A stretch of 52,936 nt of DNA from contig NZ_SZXJ01000041.1 in the NCBI RefSeq assembly GCF_005281345.1, forward strand, positions 1-52,936. The letters run 5' to 3'. Below are positions 42,898 to 52,551 of this stretch, piece by piece (position 1 is the first letter of the stretch; each line of letters opens with the position of its first letter). Under the pieces are notes generated by a model that was not told where the DNA came from, searched no databases, and saw only the letters and a program-made list of their open reading frames with translations. The position numbers and the translations under genes were made by a program. The DNA is from Citrobacter sp. wls619 (GTDB taxonomy: Bacteria > Pseudomonadota > Gammaproteobacteria > Enterobacterales > Enterobacteriaceae).

Positions 42898-43860
42898 GTG
42901 AAAAATCTACTCTTTATGTTTTTGTTATTTGTTTCATTTGTAGCACAAAGTGCCTGCAGGATTGATGGCGATGGTAAAAATAGTGATACCATCACTTTGG
43001 ATGCCACATTTGATTTGAGCAATAAGTTACTCTCTGTTTCTCAGGAACAGAATCTGGCATTTACAAAAAATTTTTCTTGCGTATTGTCTAACGATAAAAT
43101 GTATTTTACTGATAACATTTCTGGCAATATATATTCCTTAGGCGCGAGTAGTGGTTTGAAATTTTCTATAAAAGGAACATCCACAAGTTTTCCTGTGAAT
43201 GTTGGCAGTGGAGACAAAAACGTCAGCACTATAAACAAGCCAATCACTCTCGGTTTTGATTATATAAAAAATGGAGGGGGAGCGGTGAAGATCTTTGAAA
43301 ACAATTCGTTTATAATAGATAAAGCTTTTACTGTATCCTCTCAACAATGTTTTAAGCTTTTTGGCGGGTGTATATGGGGGAGTGATGCCAGCCAGTTTTA
43401 TGTGAATTTAAATGTCACTGTCATTAATAAGAAAACGACGTGTGAGTTTGTTTCTCCATCTTATGAAATAAACATGGAGAATATTACAGCTCAGGAGTTA
43501 ATATCCGGTGAAAAGAAAAGAAGTTCTCTTACCAATATAGAACTTGCATGTGATGGCGTTCATAACATCGCCAGTAATCCAGTGGTGGTTAAGCTTTCAT
43601 CCGGCGACTGGGATGCTGAAGGAGAAAAATTAGTTAACTCCATACAAAATGGTAGTAAAAATGTCGGGTTTAAAATTTTTAATGGATCAGGCACGACAAG
43701 TTTAAGTAAAGGGGATTCATTGTTAACTGTTGCTAAATTATCTGCTATAAGCGATAAATATATCTTTCCGTTATCAGCCGAATATACATTGATGAACAAT
43801 GAAAGACCGACCCCTGGTTTGGTTTCCAGTAAAGTTATTTTAAGTGTTGATTATCAGTAA
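42898..43860 (+). CDS. yehA: Fimbrial tip adhesin-like protein YehA
   Basis: This 320-residue exported protein takes the position of the tip adhesin. A signal peptide ends VAQSA before CRIDGDG. A receptor-binding-like N-terminal half is followed by a pilin domain whose cysteines lie in TTCEFVSPSYEIN and IELACDG. The C-terminus SSKVILSVDYQ is a donor-strand motif. The start is GTG at 42898, ten bases after the yehB stop, with GGTGAGGTG as ribosome site. The gene is strikingly AT-rich, with many ATA and AAA codons, suggesting a recently exchanged adhesin. Confidence 0.85.
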   Translation: MKNLLFMFLLFVSFVAQSACRIDGDGKNSDTITLDATFDLSNKLLSVSQEQNLAFTKNFSCVLSNDKMYFTDNISGNIYSLGASSGLKFSIKGTSTSFPVNVGSGDKNVSTINKPITLGFDYIKNGGGAVKIFENNSFIIDKAFTVSSQQCFKLFGGCIWGSDASQFYVNLNVTVINKKTTCEFVSPSYEINMENITAQELISGEKKRSSLTNIELACDGVHNIASNPVVVKLSSGDWDAEGEKLVNSIQNGSKNVGFKIFNGSGTTSLSKGDSLLTVAKLSAISDKYIFPLSAEYTLMNNERPTPGLVSSKVILSVDYQ

Positions 43861-43872
43861 GTGGACTGGAAC

Positions 43873-43906
43873 ACGCACTCCCTCATAAGAACGAGTGCGT
43901 TTTTTT
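43873..43906 (+). terminator. Intrinsic terminator of yehDCBA
   Basis: ACGCACTC (43873-43880) and GAGTGCGT (43893-43900) pair perfectly, followed by seven T that run into the rcnB stop codon. Confidence 0.9.
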
Positions 43907-44232
43907 CACCGGTGATAAAAAATCTCGCCGTCGTAGGCTTTAATGATCTTAGCATCAGCATCATTGACCAGCACGTACGCGCCGCCCATGTAGGTCCAGT
44001 GGGTGCCTGCCGTCGGTGCGGGCAGGTTGCGCAGATTCCACTGCTTAATGGTGTATTCTTCGGTGAGATACAGTGGTGGAACCTTGTCACCGGGCTTGAA
44101 ATGGGTAAAGTCGGCAATGAAACTGCTCAACTCATATTTATCAATACCTGTGGGGGCTGCTGTTGCAGCCGGCGCGGCCCAGACCGCACTGCTTGCGAGC
44201 AGTAGTGCACCCAGCAACATTTTCTTCTTCAT
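43906..44232 (-). CDS. rcnB: Periplasmic nickel/cobalt homeostasis protein RcnB
   Basis: This small periplasmic protein modulates nickel and cobalt efflux by the RcnA pump in E. coli. A signal peptide ends SSAVWA, and the mature part carries the conserved HWTYMGGAYVL and YDGEIFYHR. The ATG at 44238 touches its GAGG ribosome site; the ATG at 44232 is six bases away and gives MKKKMLLGALLL, so 44232 is preferred. The rcnR-rcnA genes that lie beside it in E. coli are missing here: the next gene is thiM. Confidence 0.9.
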   Translation of the reverse strand: MKKKMLLGALLLASSAVWAAPAATAAPTGIDKYELSSFIADFTHFKPGDKVPPLYLTEEYTIKQWNLRNLPAPTAGTHWTYMGGAYVLVNDADAKIIKAYDGEIFYHR

Positions 44233-44476
44233 ACCCATCCTCTCTACCTGTTCGGGTCATCAAAATTAGCCCTGTATGATTCCTGGCTAACAGGACATCT
44301 GACAAGCACTATTTTGTGATCACGCCAGTCATTTCGTAAAAAGTGTAAATGAAAGTACAGAAATCCGGCAACCGTGAACCAGCTGTTTCACCGCCAAAGC
44401 CTGTTCCGCACCAATTTACATCGTTAATCGCAGGCAGTATCCTGTTGCCGAAACCTGAATATCATATTTGTGTTTC

Positions 44477-44556
44477 AACGACTCGGGGTGCCCTTCTGGT
44501 GAAGGCTGAGAAATACCCGTACCACCTGATCTGGATAATGCCAGCGTAGGGAAGTC
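44477..44556 (+). ncRNA. TPP riboswitch (thi box) controlling thiMD
   Basis: The thi-element pattern is complete: ACTCGGGGTGCCCTTCTGG, then CTGAGAAATACCCG (44506 onward), then ACCTGATCTGGATAATGCCA and GCGTAGGGAA. It sits about 45 bases upstream of thiM. In E. coli thiM, thiamine pyrophosphate binding hides the ribosome site and promotes termination; the same is expected here. The rcnB-thiM gap before it (44239-44476) shows no gene. Confidence 0.96.
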
Positions 44557-44600
44557 TGACACTGCTCGTGTCCCTTCTTCACGTGGGCAGGAGTTGAACC

Positions 44601-45389
44601 ATGCAGCCTGACCTGCACAGCCGTACCCTTGCGGCTCACACCTTACAGCAATTTAGAACGCTTTCCCCACTGACACACTGTATGACTAATGACGTTGTGC
44701 AGAGTTTTACCGCCAATACGCTACTGGCTTTGGGGGCATCCCCCGCGATGGTGATTGAACCAGAGGAAGCCAGCCAGTTTGCTGCTATTGCCCAGGCGCT
44801 GCTCATTAATGTTGGGACACTGACTCAGGCGCGAGCAACGGCAATGCGTGCCGCCGTTGAGCAGGCGCAGCAGGCGAAAACCCCCTGGACGCTGGATCCT
44901 GTTGCCGTTGGCGCACTGGATTTTCGTCGTCGCTTTTGTCTGGACATACTTGCGCTGCGCCCGGCTGCGATTCGTGGCAACGCGTCAGAAATACTCGCCC
45001 TGGCTGGAATGAATGCCGGTGGGCGTGGGGTGGATACCACCGACACAGCATTGGCTGCGATTCCGGCAGCACAAACGCTGGCACGCCAGGTTGGAACCAT
45101 TGTTGCGGTTACCGGGGAAGTAGATTACGTCACGGATGGTCAGCGGACGGTGGGTATTCATGGTGGCGATCCGCTGATGACACGGGTCGTGGGCACCGGA
45201 TGCGCACTGTCAGCGGTAGTCGCCGCCAGTTGCGCACTGCCCGGTGACCGGCTTGATAACGTCGCTTCCGCCTGTAGCTGGATGAAACAGGCCGGACAAC
45301 GCGCCACGCAACAATCGACCGGACCGGGCAGTTTTGTCCCGGCATTTCTCGACGCCCTCTATAATATGAACCCCCAGGAGCACGCATGA
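44601..45389 (+). CDS. thiM: Hydroxyethylthiazole kinase
   Basis: This enzyme phosphorylates 4-methyl-5-(2-hydroxyethyl)thiazole for thiamine salvage. Length is 262 residues. It has a ribokinase-like fold with [12 protein letters not shown]-type start ([19 protein letters not shown]), [13 protein letters not shown] and the anion hole [22 protein letters not shown] precedes the ATG and is the element masked by the riboswitch. It overlaps thiD by four bases. Confidence 0.97.
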   Translation: MQPDLHSRTLAAHTLQQFRTLSPLTHCMTNDVVQSFTANTLLALGASPAMVIEPEEASQFAAIAQALLINVGTLTQARATAMRAAVEQAQQAKTPWTLDPVAVGALDFRRRFCLDILALRPAAIRGNASEILALAGMNAGGRGVDTTDTALAAIPAAQTLARQVGTIVAVTGEVDYVTDGQRTVGIHGGDPLMTRVVGTGCALSAVVAASCALPGDRLDNVASACSWMKQAGQRATQQSTGPGSFVPAFLDALYNMNPQEHA

Positions 45390-46186
45390 AACGGATTAAC
45401 GCCTTAACCATTGCCGGAACCGATCCGAGCGGTGGCGCAGGGATTCAGGCCGACTTAAAAACTTTTTCAGCACTCGGCGCTTATGGCTGTTCAGTCATCA
45501 CGGCACTGGTGGCGCAAAATACGCGCGGAGTACAGTCGGTATACCGGATTGAACCCGATTTTGTGGCGGCGCAACTGGACTCGGTACTCAGCGATGTGCG
45601 CATCGATACCACCAAAATCGGCATGCTGGCAGAAACCGACATTGTTGAAGCCGTTGCCGAACGTTTACAGCGTCACCGGGTACAAAACGTCGTACTGGAT
45701 ACGGTAATGCTGGCAAAAAGCGGCGATCCGCTGTTGTCTTCCTCTGCCGTTGAAACGCTGCGTACCCGTCTGTTACCGCAAGTGTCGATTATTACCCCTA
45801 ATCTGCCGGAGGCGGCGGCGCTGCTCGGGGCATCGCATGCCCGAACGGAGCAGGAAATGTTAGAACAGGGGCGTGCGCTGCGTGCGCTGGGCTGTGAGGC
45901 GGTGTTAATGAAAGGGGGGCATCTGGATGATGCGCAAAGCCCTGACTGGCTCTTTACCCGTGATGGCGAACAGCGTTTCACCGCGCCAAGGGTGGTGACC
46001 AAAAATACGCACGGAACGGGTTGTACGCTGTCGGCAGCGCTGGCGGCACTGCGTCCGCGTCATACTAACTGGGCTGATACGGTACAGGAGGCCAAGCTGT
46101 GGCTCTCTGCGGCGCTGGCGCAGGCGGATACGCTGGAAGTGGGTGAGGGGATTGGTCCGGTGCATCACTTCCACGCGTGGTGGTGA
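45386..46186 (+). CDS. thiD: Hydroxymethylpyrimidine/phosphomethylpyrimidine kinase
   Basis: This bifunctional kinase makes HMP-phosphate and HMP-pyrophosphate for thiamine synthesis. [19 protein letters not shown] binds the pyrimidine, and [15 protein letters not shown] is the anion hole with the catalytic cysteine. Length is 266 residues as in E. coli. It is translationally coupled to thiM (ATGA) and lies under the same riboswitch. Confidence 0.97.
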   Translation: MKRINALTIAGTDPSGGAGIQADLKTFSALGAYGCSVITALVAQNTRGVQSVYRIEPDFVAAQLDSVLSDVRIDTTKIGMLAETDIVEAVAERLQRHRVQNVVLDTVMLAKSGDPLLSSSAVETLRTRLLPQVSIITPNLPEAAALLGASHARTEQEMLEQGRALRALGCEAVLMKGGHLDDAQSPDWLFTRDGEQRFTAPRVVTKNTHGTGCTLSAALAALRPRHTNWADTVQEAKLWLSAALAQADTLEVGEGIGPVHHFHAWW

Positions 46187-46196
46187 TGAGCAGAAA

Positions 46197-46205
46197 TGGT
46201 ATACT
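46197..46205 (+). promoter_or_regulatory. Candidate extended -10 promoter of yegW
   Basis: TGGTATACT is a TGn extended -10 element 33 bases before the yegW ATG. No good -35 is seen, as is common for extended -10 promoters. The sequence AAATGGTA at its start also occurs in front of yegT. Confidence 0.45.
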
Positions 46206-46237
46206 GGCTGCAGAAACGGCTGCCAGGAAAAAGATAA

Positions 46238-46984
46238 ATGGAACAAGCGCATACCCAGCTTATCGCGCAACTGAATGAACGTATTTCAGCGGCGGACAAC
46301 ACGCCGCTGTATATAAAATTCGCTCAAACGGTTAAGAACGCTGTGCGCAGTGGGATCCTGGAGCATGGTAATATCCTGCCTGGCGAGCGTGACCTCAGCC
46401 AGTTGACCGGCGTTTCACGCATTACGGTGCGAAAAGCGATGCAGGCGCTGGAAGAAGAGGGGGTGGTGACGCGTGCGCGTGGTTACGGGACGCAAATTAA
46501 TAACATCTTTGAGTATTCGCTCAAGGAAGCGCGCGGTTTTTCACAACAGGTGGTATTACGCGGTAAAAAGCCAGATACGCTGTGGGTGAATAAACGCGTG
46601 GTGTCCTGCCCGGAAGAGGTGGCTCAGCAGTTGACCATTGCTGTCGGCAGTGAGGTCTTCTTGCTCAAGCGCATTCGCTATGTTGATGAAGATGCTGTGT
46701 CTATTGAAGAATCATGGGTACCCGCCCATCTTATCCATGACGTGGATGCCATTGGCGTTTCCCTGTACGACTATTTCCGCAGCCAGCATATCTTTCCACA
46801 GCGCACACGCTCACGCGTTAGCGCGCGGATGCCGGACGCCGAGTTTCAGTCACATATCCAGATGGACAGCAAAGTGCCGGTACTGGTGATCAAGCAGGTA
46901 GCGCTTGATCAGCAGCAACGGCCTATTGAATACAGTATCAGTTACTGTCGAAGCGACCTATACGTCTTTGTGTGCGAGGAGTAA
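46238..46984 (+). CDS. yegW: GntR/HutC-family regulator YegW
   Basis: This is a transcription regulator of 248 residues. The N-terminal winged helix (ILPGERDLSQLTGVSRITVR; KAMQALEEEGVVTRARGYGT) is followed by a UTRA ligand-binding domain (SIEESWVPAHLIHD; RPIEYSISYCRSDLYVF). HutC-class ligands are often sugars or amines. It converges on yegV and overlaps its 3' end by 27 bp. Proximity suggests it controls yegTUV, which is inference. Confidence 0.93.
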   Translation: MEQAHTQLIAQLNERISAADNTPLYIKFAQTVKNAVRSGILEHGNILPGERDLSQLTGVSRITVRKAMQALEEEGVVTRARGYGTQINNIFEYSLKEARGFSQQVVLRGKKPDTLWVNKRVVSCPEEVAQQLTIAVGSEVFLLKRIRYVDEDAVSIEESWVPAHLIHDVDAIGVSLYDYFRSQHIFPQRTRSRVSARMPDAEFQSHIQMDSKVPVLVIKQVALDQQQRPIEYSISYCRSDLYVFVCEE

Positions 46985-47923
46985 CGCCTCGCGTGAGGGG
47001 GCGCAGTCGCCACCGCGGTGACCCACCACCCAGGATGCTACTGCATTGCCAAGCAGGACGGCATCGCCCAGCGACCAACCGGATGCCAGCCCAGCCAGCA
47101 TACCGCCTGCGTGACTGTCTCCTGCACCGATGGTATCAACGACCGTGGTCGCAAATGCCGGTACGCAACCGGATGTCTGAGCGCTGAAATACCACGCGCC
47201 GTCTTTATCGTGACGTACCACTACCGGCGCGGCGAAACGTTGTACCCATTCGGCGCCAAAACCTTCCACATCCTGACTCAATGCAAACCTCCCGGCGGCA
47301 ATTTCCGCCTCCTGACGATTAAGTGACACCAGCGGACGGCAGGCCATGATCCGCGCCATCAGGACATCGGGAATATCACCAATTCGTGGGCCAAAATCGA
47401 TAAACGGCGTCACCTCTTCCAGACCTTCCAGCCATTGCACCAGCAATTCACCACAGGGCGAGGCCAGCTGGTAGCCGGAAAGGTAGACGTAACTCTCGTG
47501 CGGGATATTCAGCTGTGCCAGCCAGTCAGCATTCCACTGATTTTCGACGCCGCTAAAGGACATAAAAGTGCGTTCACCGTCCGGCTCGACCAATGCCAGA
47601 CACCAGCCGTTATCGCCCTCTGCATTGTCGATCAGGCTGCGCAATCCTTCTTTCGCCATACGGTTGCGGATAATGTCGGCCCACACGCCCTGACCCAGCG
47701 GTAGGGCATTACTGGCCTCGATGCCCAGACGCTTTAGGGCGACGGCAATGTTGAGCGCACAACCGCCCACGTTCACGCCCTGTTGCTTAAGCTCAATATC
47801 ACAGCCGCGCCAGGGAAGAGCATACGCATCGGCAATCACATCAATAACCGCCGCACCGACTACCGTTACTGGTCGCTGGCTGTGCAACTGTGGGAGAAGC
47901 GTTTGCAGACGCGTAGCACTCAT
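46958..47923 (-). CDS. yegV: PfkB-family sugar kinase YegV
   Basis: This is a ribokinase-like kinase of 321 residues. The N-terminal substrate region QQGVNVGGCALNIAVALKRLG and the catalytic DTIGAGDSHAGGMLAGLASG with its base aspartate are intact. Substrate is unknown; a sugar or nucleoside is likely. The start overlaps the yegU stop by four bases, making it the last gene of yegTUV. Confidence 0.92.
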   Translation of the reverse strand: MSATRLQTLLPQLHSQRPVTVVGAAVIDVIADAYALPWRGCDIELKQQGVNVGGCALNIAVALKRLGIEASNALPLGQGVWADIIRNRMAKEGLRSLIDNAEGDNGWCLALVEPDGERTFMSFSGVENQWNADWLAQLNIPHESYVYLSGYQLASPCGELLVQWLEGLEEVTPFIDFGPRIGDIPDVLMARIMACRPLVSLNRQEAEIAAGRFALSQDVEGFGAEWVQRFAAPVVVRHDKDGAWYFSAQTSGCVPAFATTVVDTIGAGDSHAGGMLAGLASGWSLGDAVLLGNAVASWVVGHRGGDCAPSREALLLAHKDV

Positions 47924-48924
47924 AGCGCCTCCCGTTGCTCGCGCAGCCGCACTAACGCACTGGCATAGCGGGTGAAATCGAGCTTATTCACCGCATCCAG
48001 TTCCTGTTTTAACGTCGGATTAATCGCGCTTACGCCGTGTAACGCGCCACAAATAGCGGTTGCCATTGCCCCGATGGTGTCAGTGTCGCCGCCGAGGTTC
48101 GCACACAGTACGGCACAGCGGTTAGGATCGGTTTGTGCCAGTTCGACCATCGCGATGGCGCAGGGCACGGATTCGATGGTGCTGGTCCCGGCACCAATCA
48201 CCAGATACAGCTGCTCGCTGGCAGATTCCGCACCGTTGGCCTCGCGAACGATTTTCAATGCCAGTTCAAGGCGGGCGGCAAGCGATGCGCTAAACGTAGT
48301 GATCCGTTTTTGCTGAGCGTGGAGAGCAATCGCGGGAAGCACGCCGACAATCTCAGACCATGTCCTTCCGTCGATAGCACGAGACACCGCCCAGGCGATG
48401 ACCACCGCGCCCGCAATTGCTAAATCAGACTTATGTGTCGGGCTGGAGGCCAGCGTGATGTCGTCAATAAACGCATCAAGATTGCCTGTCGGTAGCAGGC
48501 ATCCCAACGGCGACACGCGCATAGCCGCCCCATTGGTGACACCGTTGTTTTCCAGCTCAGCAACGGGCTTACCGTCGCGGATGGCGTTGAGCGCAATCTT
48601 TGAGGTGGGACCCAGCACGTTTTTATTGAAAGCATCAAAACGTTCAGCCCAGGCGAGGATATTGCGACCAATAACGTCCGGCACAATCTCTCCGTTGCAC
48701 TCGATCAGGGCATCTGCCAGACACAGCGCCATGGACGTGTCATCAGTGAACTCCGCCTGGTTGAAATAGCAGGCGGCATTATTTTCCGCAGGACCGGGCA
48801 AAAAACGGTCGATCCAACCGAAGTGAGCTTTTACCCGGGTTCGTGGCCACAGTTCCGACGGCATACCCATCGCATCCCCTAACGCCTGCCCATAAAGAGC
48901 ACCGAGAACACGTTCTGCTTTCAT
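47920..48924 (-). CDS. yegU: ADP-ribosylglycohydrolase-family protein YegU
   Basis: This is a 334-residue ADP-ribosylglycohydrolase (DraG/ARH) family member. The magnesium-binding motifs are present: GDAMGMPSELW, FTDDTSMALCLADAL and GGDTDTIGAMATAICGALHG. The family cleaves N- or O-glycosidic bonds to ADP-ribose or related ribosides. The substrate here is unknown. It is flanked by four-base overlaps with yegT and yegV, so the three proteins probably form one pathway. Confidence 0.93.
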   Translation of the reverse strand: MKAERVLGALYGQALGDAMGMPSELWPRTRVKAHFGWIDRFLPGPAENNAACYFNQAEFTDDTSMALCLADALIECNGEIVPDVIGRNILAWAERFDAFNKNVLGPTSKIALNAIRDGKPVAELENNGVTNGAAMRVSPLGCLLPTGNLDAFIDDITLASSPTHKSDLAIAGAVVIAWAVSRAIDGRTWSEIVGVLPAIALHAQQKRITTFSASLAARLELALKIVREANGAESASEQLYLVIGAGTSTIESVPCAIAMVELAQTDPNRCAVLCANLGGDTDTIGAMATAICGALHGVSAINPTLKQELDAVNKLDFTRYASALVRLREQREAL

Positions 48925-50198
48925 TTAACTTCCCCTTGTTGCAATGCGATATCGCGGTCGTCCACCTTAATAGCGGTGATTTCTTTGTCTGACTCGCGAA
49001 AGAAAATCATAAACAGCACGGCGATAACGGCGATCATGATCGCGCCAAATCCCCACATGCCAGCCCAGTTAAAGGTGAGGCCATTAACCGGCTCTTTATA
49101 AGCAAACATTTTCTCCATCATCACCCCACCCAGGCGGTAGCCGAGCAGGCTGCCGAATCCCTGACAACAGAGCGTGATTAACCCCTGCGCAGCGGTGCGC
49201 ATGTGCACCGGCGCTTTTTTATCGACATAGATGTAGGCCGTAACGTAGTAGAAATCGTAGCTAACGCCATGTAGCAGAATGCCGAGAAATAGCAGGGCGT
49301 AGGTGAAATATTCTTCCGCGCCGCCGTAAACAAAAAATCCGTAGCGGATCGCGGCAGTGATAAGACCAAGCAATAATACCTTTTTAATGCCAAAGCGTTT
49401 GGTGAAGAACGGCAGTGCCAGCATAAAGAAAATTTCAGAGAACTGACCCAGCGTCATCCAGCCGGTCGCATTTTTCATCCCAACTTCTGTCAGGTAGCCG
49501 TTGGCGAAGATGTAATAGAACGCCAGCGGCATGGCGAACAGAAAAGAGCAGAAGAAAAAGACCAGGAAGTTCTTATCACGCAGCAGGATCAGCGCATCCA
49601 GACCCAGCATGACTTTGAAATCCATCTTGCCGGTACTTTTCGGCGGCGTATCCGGCAAGAAGAAGGCGAAAATCCCCAGCAGCGCGGAGCTCCCGGCAGT
49701 GATCAGTAACGGGATATTGGTGGGTGAGATATCGCTGTAGCCCAGCATTTGCGGTAAGAATCCACAAGCCAGGCCGGATGCGATCCAGCCGATCGTGCCC
49801 ATTACGCGAATGCGTGGAAAATCACGCTCGACATCCGGGACGTTGGCGAAGGCGATACTGTTGGTTAGTGCAATCGTCGGCATATAGGTGAGTGAATACG
49901 CCAGCAATAGCGGAAAGAATCCGCCGAACGTCGTCTGCTGCGCGGCAAAATACATCAAAATCGCGCCGACAAACATCAGCACTGCCAGTACTTTTTGCGC
50001 AGAGAAAAAGCGGTCAGTGATCGAACCGACGAAGATCGGTGAGAGGATCGCGGCAATGGCGGTACAGGCATAAGACCAGCCAATTTCACCGGCAGTAAAG
50101 CCGCTTTTACTCAGCCAGAGCCAAAGCGGCACAAACCAGGCGCCCCAGATAAACCACTCCACAAACATCATGAACGACAGCTTAACTGTAGTTTTCAT
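48921..50198 (-). CDS. yegT: NHS-family (NupG-like) nucleoside transporter YegT
   Basis: This is a twelve-helix inner-membrane transporter of the nucleoside:H+ symporter family within the major facilitator group, related to NupG and XapB. It begins LSFMMFVEWFIWGAWFVPLW, a NupG-type first helix, and contains RIRVMGTIGWIASG. Length is 425 residues from the ATG at 50198, which has AAGGA about eight bases upstream; the frame is open 45 bases further. It is the first gene of yegTUV and divergent from fbaB. Confidence 0.93.
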   Translation of the reverse strand: MKTTVKLSFMMFVEWFIWGAWFVPLWLWLSKSGFTAGEIGWSYACTAIAAILSPIFVGSITDRFFSAQKVLAVLMFVGAILMYFAAQQTTFGGFFPLLLAYSLTYMPTIALTNSIAFANVPDVERDFPRIRVMGTIGWIASGLACGFLPQMLGYSDISPTNIPLLITAGSSALLGIFAFFLPDTPPKSTGKMDFKVMLGLDALILLRDKNFLVFFFCSFLFAMPLAFYYIFANGYLTEVGMKNATGWMTLGQFSEIFFMLALPFFTKRFGIKKVLLLGLITAAIRYGFFVYGGAEEYFTYALLFLGILLHGVSYDFYYVTAYIYVDKKAPVHMRTAAQGLITLCCQGFGSLLGYRLGGVMMEKMFAYKEPVNGLTFNWAGMWGFGAIMIAVIAVLFMIFFRESDKEITAIKVDDRDIALQQGEVK

Positions 50199-50233
50199 CT
50201 TTAAATCCTTCATGACAGGTAAGGTACGGCTGG

Positions 50234-50267
50234 ATAGTACCATTTGATAATACCTTTTAAATACCTT
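50234..50267 (-). promoter_or_regulatory. yegT upstream region with repeated GGTAT/GGTAC motif
   Basis: On the minus strand three short repeats occur in 34 bases: AAAGGTATTTA, AAAGGTATTAT and AATGGTACTAT. The last can act as an extended -10 (TGGTACTAT) about 35 bases before yegT. The 8-mer AAATGGTA recurs before yegW, so this may be a YegW operator as well as a promoter. Confidence 0.35.
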
Positions 50268-50450
50268 TATGGTCTAAATTTGACCGCTGTATCATTTTTT
50301 GATGCCTGAATCGAGCCAGCGGAAATCGCTGAAAAGTGCGCTAAAGATGGAAAAAATACGCAGTCAGTACCAGGCTTATTGCTGCCCGCAACCAGGCGGG
50401 TCAGGACAATCCACTTCCGAGATCAAATCGGAACTTACGGGAGCATAGCT

Positions 50451-51503
50451 ATGACTGATATTGCGCAGTTGCTTGGCAAAGATGCCGACAACCTTTTACA
50501 GCATCGTTGTATGACCATTCCTTCTGACCAACTTTACCTGCCAGGACATGATTACGTCGACCGCGTGATGGTTGACAATAACCGTCCACCTGCCGTGCTG
50601 CGTAATATGCAGACGCTGTACAACACCGGACGGCTCGCCGGTACCGGTTATTTGTCGATTCTGCCTGTAGACCAGGGTGTGGAACATTCTGCTGGGGCAT
50701 CGTTTGCCGCAAACCCGCTGTATTTTGATCCCAAAAATATTGTTGAGCTGGCGATTGAAGCGGGCTGCAACTGCGTCGCGTCAACCTATGGCGTGCTGGC
50801 GTCTGTTTCGCGTCGTTATGCGCATCGCATTCCATTCCTGGTGAAAATTAACCATAACGAAACGCTCAGCTACCCGAATACCTTTGACCAGACGCTGTAT
50901 GCCAGCGTGGAGCAAGCGTTCAATATGGGCGCGGTCGCAGTGGGGGCTACCATTTATTTCGGTTCAGAGGAGTCGCGCCGCCAGATTGAAGAGATCTCTG
51001 CGGCCTTTGAGCGCGCCCACGAGTTGGGCATGGTAACGGTCCTGTGGGCCTATTTGCGTAACTCCGCGTTTAAGAAAGACGGTGTGGATTATCATGTTTC
51101 GGCTGATTTGACTGGGCAGGCAAACCATCTGGCGGCGACTATCGGCGCGGATATCGTTAAACAAAAAATGGCCGAGAATAACGGCGGGTATAAAGCGGTT
51201 AACTTCGGCTACACCGACGACCGTGTCTATAGTAAGCTGACCAGTGATAGCCCGATTGACCTGGTGCGTTATCAACTGGCGAACTGCTATATGGGACGCG
51301 CCGGACTCATTAACTCCGGTGGTGCGGCCGGCGGAGAAACCGATCTCAGCGATGCGGTGCGTACCGCGGTGATTAACAAGCGTGCCGGTGGTATGGGGTT
51401 AATTCTTGGACGTAAAGCGTTCAAGAAAACCATGGCTGACGGCGTGAAGCTGATTAACGCCGTGCAGGATGTTTATCTGGATAACAAAGTCACGATTGCC
51501 TGA
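50451..51503 (+). CDS. fbaB: Class I fructose-bisphosphate aldolase FbaB
   Basis: This Schiff-base aldolase (DhnA type) interconverts fructose 1,6-bisphosphate with the two triose phosphates and in E. coli is made mainly on gluconeogenic substrates. Motifs seen are [27 protein letters not shown] and the lysine-bearing [19 protein letters not shown]. The phosphate loop [18 protein letters not shown] follows. Length is 350 residues. GGGAG at 50438-50442 decides the ATG at 50451 over upstream in-frame codons. Confidence 0.96.
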   Translation: MTDIAQLLGKDADNLLQHRCMTIPSDQLYLPGHDYVDRVMVDNNRPPAVLRNMQTLYNTGRLAGTGYLSILPVDQGVEHSAGASFAANPLYFDPKNIVELAIEAGCNCVASTYGVLASVSRRYAHRIPFLVKINHNETLSYPNTFDQTLYASVEQAFNMGAVAVGATIYFGSEESRRQIEEISAAFERAHELGMVTVLWAYLRNSAFKKDGVDYHVSADLTGQANHLAATIGADIVKQKMAENNGGYKAVNFGYTDDRVYSKLTSDSPIDLVRYQLANCYMGRAGLINSGGAAGGETDLSDAVRTAVINKRAGGMGLILGRKAFKKTMADGVKLINAVQDVYLDNKVTIA

Positions 51504-51524
51504 TGTCTGTAGAGTGCCGTCGGA

Positions 51525-52424
51525 TTAGCGCAATAATGGGCAACCCGGTGGTAATCGGCAGCGCAGGGCTGCGGGCAGGATCTCAACATGAAACTCTTGC
51601 CCGCTAAGCGGTTCACCATCCAGATTGAAGGTAATTTCATGTGGCGCACGGATATCAAACCATGATGATGCGCCATCAATGATATTCGGATTGTCTTCGG
51701 ACTGAGTTATCGCCGACAGGAGTGCCGGAATCAGCTCCTCACCGGTAAAGATTCGCAGTTGCAGCAGACCGTCGTTAATGAGTGCTGTCGGGCAAAGTTG
51801 CTGTCCGCCACCGGCCTGACGCCCGTTGCCAATACCAATCACCAGCGCATCCCCCTGCCAGTGAAAGTTTTCGCCGCGAATTTCGCAACTGTCTGGCTTC
51901 AGCGTATCCATGCGCATTAACCCGTGAATAAAGTACGACACACCGCCCAGGGCGGCTTTGAGTTTCTCCGGTGTTTCGCTGGTGATCCGCGTACCGAACC
52001 CTCCGGTCGCCATATTGATAAAGCAGGTTTTATCGTTGACCTGCGCCATATCAATCGCTACCGGGTTCCCGGCAATAGCCAGCTTTAATGCCTTGTCCAG
52101 CGCTTCAGGAATGCCAACGCTGGTAGCAAAATCATTTGCCGTTCCCAATGGCAAAATCCCGAGTGCCGGAACATTCTCCCCCTGGCAGTGGATCAGCGCT
52201 GTGGATACTTCGTTGATGGTACCGTCACCACCGCCGGCAATCACCGTTGCCACGCCCAACCGGAGCGCTTCATCAACGTAACGTTGCGCATCGCCTTTTT
52301 CCCAGGTCACGCGAACATGGATTTCGACACTCTCATTGCGCAGTTGAGCAATAGCGTCACGCAGGGGAAGGTTATCAGCACTTTTTCCATTCAGGATCAG
52401 TAAGCTGGCCGGGAATGCTATCAT
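51525..52424 (-). CDS. yegS: Lipid kinase YegS
   Basis: This is a DAGK-catalytic-domain kinase. E. coli YegS phosphorylates phosphatidylglycerol in vitro; the physiological lipid is uncertain. The nucleotide-binding motif [15 protein letters not shown] and substrate-pocket [15 protein letters not shown] are intact. The C-terminal beta sandwich ends [12 protein letters not shown]. Length is 299 residues as in E. coli. GAGG is seven bases before the ATG. It converges on fbaB with a 21-bp gap and no obvious terminator. Confidence 0.96.
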   Translation of the reverse strand: MIAFPASLLILNGKSADNLPLRDAIAQLRNESVEIHVRVTWEKGDAQRYVDEALRLGVATVIAGGGDGTINEVSTALIHCQGENVPALGILPLGTANDFATSVGIPEALDKALKLAIAGNPVAIDMAQVNDKTCFINMATGGFGTRITSETPEKLKAALGGVSYFIHGLMRMDTLKPDSCEIRGENFHWQGDALVIGIGNGRQAGGGQQLCPTALINDGLLQLRIFTGEELIPALLSAITQSEDNPNIIDGASSWFDIRAPHEITFNLDGEPLSGQEFHVEILPAALRCRLPPGCPLLR

Positions 52425-52551
52425 CCTGTTGCCTCACTTTTATCGTTTTAACTAGTGTATGTCAGGAATGCGTTTATGGCGTAGGAACTGACTGAAAGCG
52501 AAGACTCATCGACGGGTTCTGAGAGCGGTTGATAGTCTGTATGGGTCATAT

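Noticed and set aside
39072-43818. 12-bp direct repeat CCGACCCCTGGT just before yehD and near the end of yehA, as if bounding an insertion
   Set aside because: Many 12-mers recur by chance in 53 kb. The second copy is inside the coding sequence and no integrase or other boundary signal is seen.
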